DNA from: Myxococcota bacterium
Lineage (GTDB): Bacteria; Myxococcota_A; Polyangia; HGW-17
Assembly (NCBI GenBank): GCA_018821745.1
Contig: JAHJLU010000065.1
Coordinates: 1-17,759 of the forward strand
Length of the DNA: 17,759 bases
Reading direction: 5' to 3'
This document shows positions 7,983 through 12,507 of this stretch, in pieces. The position numbers and the translations under genes are program-made. The notes beneath the pieces were generated by a model that was given only the letters and a program-made list of their open reading frames with translations, was not told the DNA's origin and made no database searches. How positions within the stretch are numbered: the first letter of the stretch is position 1; each line of letters opens with the position of its first letter.

Positions 7983-8107
7983 TGATAGTTTTACATTTGG
8001 GCAAAATTTTTTATTAAAGGCGCAACGAGTTGATGTGTAAGGCAAATTAAATAGTAGTGCCCGTGGACCCGGCAGGAGCAGACGGTAATTATTGCAAAAG
8101 TGTAAAT
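7967..8107. repeat. Three 16-bp TTGC-N4-A-N-TGTAAA motifs in the divergent promoter region
   Basis: Two direct copies on the minus strand (8004-7989 and 7982-7967) match at 14 of 16 positions and are exactly 22 bp apart. A third copy on the plus strand (8092-8107) matches the first at about 12 of 16. The nearest copy overlaps the -35 region of the lipoprotein promoter, so these could be activator or repressor sites. Confidence 0.4.
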
Positions 8108-8111
8108 AAAT

Positions 8112-8129
8112 GGTCACACCCGAGTGACC
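8112..8129. promoter_or_regulatory. Palindrome GGTCAC-N6-GTGACC
   Basis: A perfect 6-bp inverted repeat with a six-base spacer lies in the gap between the divergent lipoprotein and ABC operons, about 50 bp upstream of the ABC promoter -35. It is operator-like. An A-rich stretch (8150-8175) separates it from the promoter. Confidence 0.35.
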
Positions 8130-8178
8130 CCGGATTACACGGGAGCGGTGAAAAAATGAAAAAAAGTGAAAAAGGGGG

Positions 8179-8207
8179 TTGCACGGAGCCGAAGAGTGGG
8201 GTAATAG
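8179..8207 (+). promoter_or_regulatory. Candidate promoter of the ABC/GntR operon
   Basis: TTGCAC (8179-8184), 17 bp, TAATAG (8202-8207). Both boxes are weak matches, but the position, just upstream of the palindromic operator, is what a repressible promoter would need. An A-rich tract upstream could act as an UP element. Confidence 0.35.
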
Positions 8208-8238
8208 TTTAGTGTACTAGCAAACTAGTACACTAAAC
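8207..8238. promoter_or_regulatory. Perfect 14-bp inverted-repeat operator of the YtrA-type repressor
   Basis: GTTTAGTGTACTAG (8207-8220), CAAA, then CTAGTACACTAAAC (8225-8238), a perfect match. Its core AGTGTA-N12-TACACT closely resembles the AGTGTA...TACACT operator known for YtrA-type GntR repressors such as that of Bacillus subtilis. It sits between the candidate -10 box and the ribosome binding site, and the operon encodes such a repressor. I infer autoregulation. As RNA it would also form a strong hairpin ending one base before the GGAGG, which might affect translation. Confidence 0.75.
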
Positions 8239-8249
8239 TGGAGGTTGCC

Positions 8250-9098
8250 ATGATTACTCTGACTGATATTCACTTCTCCTACGGGAAGGCCCCCGAACTC
8301 TTCACGGGGCTCTCTCTCTCCCTGGAACCGGGAAATATTTACGGGCTCCTGGGGAGGAACGGGGCCGGGAAGACCACCCTGCTGAAGCTCATGGCCGGGC
8401 TCAGATATCCGTGCAAGGGGAGCGCGCTGGTCGCTGGCCACAACCCTGCCAGCCGTCGCTATGAGGTGATGGTCGATGTGTGCTTCATCCCCGAGGAGAT
8501 CCATGTGCCTGCCCTGACCATGGCGCAGTACCGCCGGCTCTACGGAGCGCTCTATCCGAAGTTCTCAGAAAAACTCTATGATACTCTCATTAAAGAGTTT
8601 GAGCTCACGTCCGAAAAACGGCTCACTGAGTTCTCCCTGGGTCAGAAGAAGAAGTTTCTGCTGGCCTTCGGGATGTCCACGGGGAGCTCGATTCTCATCC
8701 TGGACGAACCCACCAACGGCCTCGATATTCCCGCAAAAAAACAGTTCCGGCGGCTCATGGCAAACGTGGTGGATGAGGACCGGCTGGTGCTCATCTCCAC
8801 CCACCAGGTGCGGGACATGGAGACCCTCATTGATCCTATCATTATATTGGATGAGGGGCGGGTGGTCTTCAATGAGCCCCTCCATGAGGTGTACAATAAA
8901 CTCTATTTCGGGCGGGAAAATGAGGTCCCCAAGGGGGATGATCTGCTCTGGTCCCAGGAGGTACTGGGCGGATACGAGACGGTGAGGGAAAACCTGACGG
9001 GTGCAGAGAGCACCATGGATCTTGAGACCCTGTTTGTGGCCGTCACCCAGAGCTCCAAGGCCATGGAACGGATCTTCAGCAAAGGAGGCAGACAATGA
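8250..9098 (+). CDS. ABC transporter ATP-binding protein (YtrB/CcmA type)
   Basis: 282 aa cytoplasmic ATPase that would power the permease encoded next. Walker A is GRNGAGKT (35-42), the signature loop is FSLGQ (128-132, in place of LSGGQ), Walker B is ILILDEP (148-154), the D-loop is GLD (157-159) and the switch histidine is H185 in ISTHQ. The Q-loop position reads FIPEE, with Glu at 82 where Gln is usual. A C-terminal extension of about 75 residues follows the nucleotide-binding domain, common in this family. GGAGG lies five bases before the ATG. The stop overlaps the permease start by 4 bp (ATGA), so the two are translated together. The substrate cannot be read from sequence; relatives controlled by YtrA regulators respond to cell-wall antibiotics or envelope stress. 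Confidence 0.92.
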   Translation: MITLTDIHFSYGKAPELFTGLSLSLEPGNIYGLLGRNGAGKTTLLKLMAGLRYPCKGSALVAGHNPASRRYEVMVDVCFIPEEIHVPALTMAQYRRLYGALYPKFSEKLYDTLIKEFELTSEKRLTEFSLGQKKKFLLAFGMSTGSSILILDEPTNGLDIPAKKQFRRLMANVVDEDRLVLISTHQVRDMETLIDPIIILDEGRVVFNEPLHEVYNKLYFGRENEVPKGDDLLWSQEVLGGYETVRENLTGAESTMDLETLFVAVTQSSKAMERIFSKGGRQ

Positions 9099-9880
9099 AA
9101 ACTTCCACTACTCCCCTCTCAAGAATGGGCAATCTGCTGAAAATTGAGGTCTCGGACATGGAAAAAGCCCTGGTAATAACATTGGGTTGTATGGCAGGAC
9201 TGGCCCTGCTCCATAGTTTTGGACCGGTGGAAGGGCGGGAGAGCTTTCACCGGGAATTCCTCGCGCCGTTTCTGTTTATCGGGGGCGCAGTGTTCACCAG
9301 TTTTGCGTTCCGCGAGTTGAAGGACGGCGCCCGGGCTATCTCGTATATGCTGCTGCCTGCAAATCCCCTGGAGAAGTTTATGGTCAAGCTGCTCAGCGCT
9401 ACCGTGGGGTACGCCCTGGCCCTGGTGGCCGCCTATTGGCTGGGGTCATCACTGGGGGAGGGGATCCGCTACCTGGCCACGGGAGATTCCCACGGGATAT
9501 TCAACCCGTTCACCATGGAGACCCTGAGAATGCTGGCCGGGTACCTGGTCTTTGCCTCGGTCTTTTTATTCGGGGCCATCGCCTTTAACAGTTACCACTT
9601 TGTGAAGACAGTGCTGGCCATGATTGTCTTGGGAATCGGAATCGGTATCTTCGCCGCCGCTGCCTTCCGGATCATCTTTCACAGCTATTTCGACGGGATG
9701 CACCTCAAACCCGTGTATGTTCACATGGGGGTTATGGCGGATCATCTTGGCTACACCAGGCAATTTGACCGCGGCGGGGGTTCCGTGATCCATGTACTGG
9801 GCGCGATCCTCCTGCACGGCATCATCCCCGTGCTCATAACCGTAGCCTCCTACTTCAAATTCCGCGAACGGGAGGTGTGA
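9095..9880 (+). CDS. ABC transporter permease
   Basis: 261 aa with six predicted membrane spans (about residues 24-40, 55-72, 99-118, 147-165, 171-192 and 233-254). The conserved segment FRELKDGARAISYMLLPAN, ending PLEKF, at 72-95 is typical of ABC-2-like permeases paired with YtrA-type operons: FREL, then L.LPAS/N, then EK. It would form a homodimeric channel with the preceding ATPase in the inner membrane. It starts inside the ATPase stop codon (4-bp overlap) and ends one base before the GntR gene. No periplasmic binding protein is encoded nearby, which fits an exporter rather than an importer. Confidence 0.85.
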   Translation: MKTSTTPLSRMGNLLKIEVSDMEKALVITLGCMAGLALLHSFGPVEGRESFHREFLAPFLFIGGAVFTSFAFRELKDGARAISYMLLPANPLEKFMVKLLSATVGYALALVAAYWLGSSLGEGIRYLATGDSHGIFNPFTMETLRMLAGYLVFASVFLFGAIAFNSYHFVKTVLAMIVLGIGIGIFAAAAFRIIFHSYFDGMHLKPVYVHMGVMADHLGYTRQFDRGGGSVIHVLGAILLHGIIPVLITVASYFKFREREV

Positions 9881-9881
9881 T

Positions 9882-10259
9882 ATGGAATTCACCGAGTCTC
9901 ATCCCATCTATGTTCAGATAAGTGAGCTCATCAAGGAGAGTATCCTCACGGAGCGGTATCGGCCTGGCGAGAAGATCCCTTCGGTTCGGGAAATGGCGGT
10001 GCTGACCGAGACAAATCCCAACACGGTGATGCGGTCATATTCACTGCTGCAGGAGAGCGCCATGATTTACCAAAAACGCGGTCTCGGTTACTTTGTGGCC
10101 GATGACGCACAGACCCTGATTCGCCGTGAGAAACGCAATGACTTTGTCGAGCGTGAGGTCCCCCGACTGTTTCGGCTCATGGAACTTCTGGATCTCCCCT
10201 TTGAAGAACTCCGGGCACTCCATGAGGAATTCCATGGCCTTAAGGAGGAGAACCAGTGA
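9882..10259 (+). CDS. GntR-family repressor, YtrA subfamily
   Basis: 125 aa. The winged helix-turn-helix occupies about residues 8-73: PIYVQI.ELI, then PGEKIPSVREMA, NPNTVMRSY, and the wing RGLGYFV. Only about 50 residues follow, the short C-terminal helical part that defines YtrA-type GntR proteins, which lack a large ligand domain. The matching operator is the perfect inverted repeat at 8207-8238, so the protein most likely represses its own operon until an inducer releases it. GGGAGGTG precedes the ATG, which is one base after the permease stop. In Bacillus the ytrA operon answers cell-wall-active antibiotics; the inducer here is unknown. Confidence 0.92.
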   Translation: MEFTESHPIYVQISELIKESILTERYRPGEKIPSVREMAVLTETNPNTVMRSYSLLQESAMIYQKRGLGYFVADDAQTLIRREKRNDFVEREVPRLFRLMELLDLPFEELRALHEEFHGLKEENQ

Positions 10260-10405
10260 TCAAGATGCTTCGACTGACACTGCTGGCACCGCTCATGGGC
10301 TTGCTGTGCCCCCTGCGGGTGTTGGCCAGCATGGTGATCCCCCTGGATGCACTCCGGCGTGAGTGGGGAAAATCAGACATCCGGAAAGTGAGGAGTTATG
10401 AATAA
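10256..10405 (+). CDS. Small exported peptide of the GntR/ABC operon
   Basis: A 49-codon gene starting at GTG 10256, overlapping the GntR stop by 4 bp, with GGAGG (in TAAGGAGGAG) seven bases upstream. Its stop at 10403-10405 overlaps the next gene's ATG by 8 bp. Both overlaps strongly suggest a real, coupled gene. The product begins with a basic MIKMLR and a hydrophobic stretch through VLA (residue 24). A type I signal-peptidase cut there would leave a charged 25-residue peptide starting SMVIPL and ending RSYE. A second reading is a single-span membrane protein with a short soluble tail. I do not recognise a family. As an operon member it could be the transporter's cargo, a sensor partner or an accessory subunit. 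Confidence 0.65.
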   Translation: MIKMLRLTLLAPLMGLLCPLRVLASMVIPLDALRREWGKSDIRKVRSYE

Positions 10406-10613
10406 AAGTACGAAGATCCTGGGGGCGGGTATCATCCTCATCCTCGCATTTATTGTCTCTGCGATGATTGTGGTGAGGGTCCGGGTGGACCATCTCGTGG
10501 CGGCGCATAAGAGTGAACTGACCGCCCCCATCCCCGATGAAGTGTGGAAGAAAATGAATCTCGAGCAGAGAAAGACCCTTGACCGCATGGGAGTGAAGAG
10601 TCCAGCGCTGTAA
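10398..10613 (+). CDS. Small single-span membrane protein, last gene of the GntR/ABC operon
   Basis: 71 aa. One membrane helix at about residues 8-28 (ILGAGIILILAFIVSAMIVV) is preceded by Lys residues and followed by RVRVDH and a 40-residue hydrophilic, mostly helical tail containing PIPDEVWKKM and LEQRKTLDRMG. GAGG lies four bases before the ATG, which overlaps the end of the small exported peptide gene. I do not recognise a family. The location suggests an accessory protein of the transporter. It converges on dinB with 20 bp between the stop codons. Confidence 0.75.
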   Translation: MNKSTKILGAGIILILAFIVSAMIVVRVRVDHLVAAHKSELTAPIPDEVWKKMNLEQRKTLDRMGVKSPAL

Positions 10614-10633
10614 CGGGATGCGGATGGCGCGGT

Positions 10634-11782
10634 CTAGTCTTCAAGGGCCGGGCCACGCCTTACAATGGCTTTGCCGTGCTTTTTCCTGAGGGAATCAAGG
10701 GCCCTGTCCAGCGTCCCCTCCTGCTTGGCCATGGACTCGAAGAGTCCAAGCTGTCGGTGGGAGTGGCTGAGATTGGAAGCCCCCAGGCCAATGAGGCGCA
10801 GGGGTTTAGTGAGTTTGACCGAAGCCAGCAGGCGGGTGGCGGTGGTGTAAATTGTGTTGGTGCTGCAGGTGGCCTCTCCCAGAGTATGGCTTCTGGTGAT
10901 CTGCCGAAAATCCGAAAACTTGCATTTCAGCGTGATGGTTTTGGCCTCGACGCCCATCTCACGGAGCTCGGCGCCTATTCGCTCCGCTTGGGCCAGTAAC
11001 CAGCGTTTGAGAACATGGCGGTCGGAGACATCTTCCTCAAAAGTGTTCTCGCAGGAGGTGGATTTTGCTTCGCGGTTGGGTGTGACCGGTGATTCGTCGA
11101 TGCCTCGGGCGTGCTGGTGTAAAAATGCTCCCCGCTTGCCGCACCGCTCCTCCCACCACGCGCCGGAGTGGGCGAGGACGTCGCCGGCGTATCGCACGCC
11201 AAGGGATGAAAGCTCCTCCTGGAATTTGGTGCCGACGCCGGGCATACGGGCTATGGGGAGCTGCATCATGAAATCGGGCACGTCCATGGGCGTGAGGATG
11301 TAGAGTCCGTCGGGTTTGTTCCAGTCTGAGACGATCTTTGCCAGGTATTTGCAGGGGGCGATCCCGATGGAACAGTTGAGCCCCGTGGTATCGAGAATCT
11401 CCGCCTTGAGATCCCGGGCGATGGCTTGTGGTGGCCCCAGGAGCCCCTGGAGGCCGGTGATGTCCATGTAGGCTTCATCGATGGAGGCCTGCTCCACCAC
11501 GGGAGAGTAGCGCTGGAGGATGTCCATGATCTCCCGTGACACTTCGCTGTAGCGGGCCATTCGCCCCTTGAGAAAGATTCCCCCGGGGCAGAGCTTTCGG
11601 GCTGTGAGGACCGGTATGGCGCTCTTTACACCAAAGGCGCGGGCCTCATAGGAGGCTGCGCTCACCACTCCCCGCTCCCCCTGACCGATGATAACGGGTT
11701 TGCCTTTCAGGGAAGGATCATCGCTTTGTTCCACAGAGGCGTAAAAGGCGTCCATGTCGAGGTGAAGAATCTGCCGCTCCAT
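10634..11782 (-). CDS. dinB: DNA polymerase IV (Y-family translesion polymerase)
   Basis: 382 aa, slightly longer than typical DinB. Catalytic acidic residues are D9 (in LDMDAFYASVE) and D102-E103 (in SIDEAYMD); F13 is the expected steric gate. Other landmarks are SYEARAFGVKSAIPV at 44-58, helix-hairpin-helix region IARMPGVGTKF at 177-187, and a clamp-binding motif QLGLF at 344-348 with about 34 residues beyond it. It copies past damaged bases with low fidelity, recruited by the sliding clamp. An in-frame TGA immediately precedes the ATG at 11782, so no longer start exists, and the ribosome binding site is poor (GGTGA directly before ATG). I see no convincing LexA box upstream. A terminator and structured RNA lie 117-330 bp upstream. 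Confidence 0.95.
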   Translation of the reverse strand: MERQILHLDMDAFYASVEQSDDPSLKGKPVIIGQGERGVVSAASYEARAFGVKSAIPVLTARKLCPGGIFLKGRMARYSEVSREIMDILQRYSPVVEQASIDEAYMDITGLQGLLGPPQAIARDLKAEILDTTGLNCSIGIAPCKYLAKIVSDWNKPDGLYILTPMDVPDFMMQLPIARMPGVGTKFQEELSSLGVRYAGDVLAHSGAWWEERCGKRGAFLHQHARGIDESPVTPNREAKSTSCENTFEEDVSDRHVLKRWLLAQAERIGAELREMGVEAKTITLKCKFSDFRQITRSHTLGEATCSTNTIYTTATRLLASVKLTKPLRLIGLGASNLSHSHRQLGLFESMAKQEGTLDRALDSLRKKHGKAIVRRGPALED

Positions 11783-11898
11783 TCACCGACCATAGCATGT
11801 GCCAGCCCGGGGGAGAAGAGGGAGAGCGCAGAGAGAAAAATTCGCACACTCACCGTGGAAAGCAACAGGCGGTCAGGAATTGTACAGAAAGGGGGGAC

Positions 11899-11943
11899 AA
11901 AAAAAATCCCGAGCACGATACCATCAAGGTATCGCCTCGGGAT
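11899..11943 (-). terminator. Strong intrinsic terminator facing dinB
   Basis: On the minus strand an outer stem ATCCCGAG/CTCGGGAT (11943-11936 with 11913-11906) and an inner stem CGATACC/GGTATCG (11934-11928 with 11922-11916) enclose a 5-base loop and are followed by eight T residues (11906-11899). There is no protein gene on this strand upstream within the window, so it must end a non-coding transcript or a leader. Confidence 0.75.
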
Positions 11944-12109
11944 GAAAATTTACCGGCCCGCAGTGCTCAGTCATGGGGTGGGCTGTGGGAAATTTCTTTG
12001 AAAAGTTCAGAGGAAAAAGAAAGTGGGGCTGTCTTCCGCTGCAGAGGTTTCCCTCGCTGGCCACTTGACGGAAGTTGGCGACTTTCACACCTCCGAGCCG
12101 GTACATTTT
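11899..12109 (-). ncRNA. Predicted structured small RNA (or dinB leader)
   Basis: Directly before the terminator the minus strand folds into nested helices. A closing stem pairs 12109-12094 with 11945-11960 (15 of 16 positions, including one U-G pair that favours this strand). Inside it, GAGG (12093-12090) pairs with 12013-12010, GAAAGU (12086-12081) with ACUUUC (12024-12019), and CUUCCG (12074-12069) with CGGAAG (12038-12033). The tip is a GAGG-GAAA-CCUC hairpin (12055-12044) with a GNRA tetraloop. The 3' half (about 12009-11961) stays mostly unpaired. Total size is about 210 nt, within the range of 6S-like RNAs, but I do not recognise its class. No clear promoter is visible; a TAAAAT at 12110-12105 overlaps the 5' arm. 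Confidence 0.5.
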
Positions 12110-12185
12110 AAAACTCAATCACTTTTTAATCTGCCCGGCGGGAGAACTGATTCTCTCGCCTGACAATCACTGTAACGCAACTTTT

Positions 12186-12217
12186 CCTCACTGTATTCCC
12201 GGTGAGGTGGATTTTTT
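12186..12217 (+). terminator. Terminator-like hairpin without an upstream gene
   Basis: CCTCAC (12186-12191) pairs with GTGAGG (12202-12207) across a 10-base loop, followed after four bases by six T residues (12212-12217). The stem is short. No plus-strand gene precedes it for 1.5 kb, so it may be fortuitous or may end an unseen plus-strand transcript. Confidence 0.35.
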
Positions 12218-12286
12218 CAGTACCTTTTCATTGGCACCTCAATAAAGAATCAGTACCGCGCAATTAAGCGGTTGTGGAAAAGCATA

Positions 12287-12335
12287 GGTGAATGAGAGAG
12301 TTTGCTCGGTGAATGGCCACCTTTTCCGGTGAATG
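12287..12335 (+). repeat. Three GGTGAATG direct repeats upstream of the amylase
   Basis: Exact copies at 12287-12294, 12308-12315 and 12328-12335, spaced 21 and 20 bp, about two helical turns, so they lie on one face of the DNA. The second and third share the longer core CGGTGAATG. They lie about 110-155 bp upstream of the promoter -35 and look like an activator-binding array. Confidence 0.5.
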
Positions 12336-12434
12336 CAGAAAAAAAGCTGTGGAAATTTTCCCCGGGTATTGAGCGGGTGGTTCGGGACTGATTTCTCATT
12401 GCCGGGGCACCTCTCCTGGACGTTTCTTCGCAGG

Positions 12435-12470
12435 GGTCAGCTTGACCTTTGGAGGGAGGGGGAGTAAACA
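12435..12470 (+). promoter_or_regulatory. Amylase promoter with overlapping inverted repeat
   Basis: TTGACC (12442-12447), 17 bp, TAAACA (12465-12470). The -35 matches five of six positions, the -10 three of six. The leader would be about 30 nt. GGTCA-GCT-TGACC (12435-12447) overlaps the -35 box and could be an operator. Confidence 0.45.
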
Positions 12471-12507
12471 GAAACGAAGCAGAAAAAATTTTCCACGGAG
12501 AAAACCA

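Larger units (their letters stand above)
11783..12507. other. 725-bp non-coding region between dinB and the amylase
   Basis: I find no supported protein gene here. It holds, in order, a candidate dinB -10 box TACAAT (minus, 11884-11879), the terminator and folded RNA, a hairpin favoured on the plus strand (GGCGGGAGAA/TTCTCTCGCC, 12137-12160), a plus-strand terminator-like hairpin (12186-12217), three GGTGAATG repeats, and the amylase promoter. Confidence 0.6.

Noticed and set aside
11860..11900. Possible LexA/SOS box upstream of dinB (CTGTACAATTCC)
   Set aside because: Only one half-site matches; there is no second half at the right spacing.
12020..12100. Resemblance of GUGUGAAAGUCGC in the folded RNA to group II intron or retron RNA
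   Set aside because: The flanking domain V consensus is absent and no reverse transcriptase is encoded in the window.
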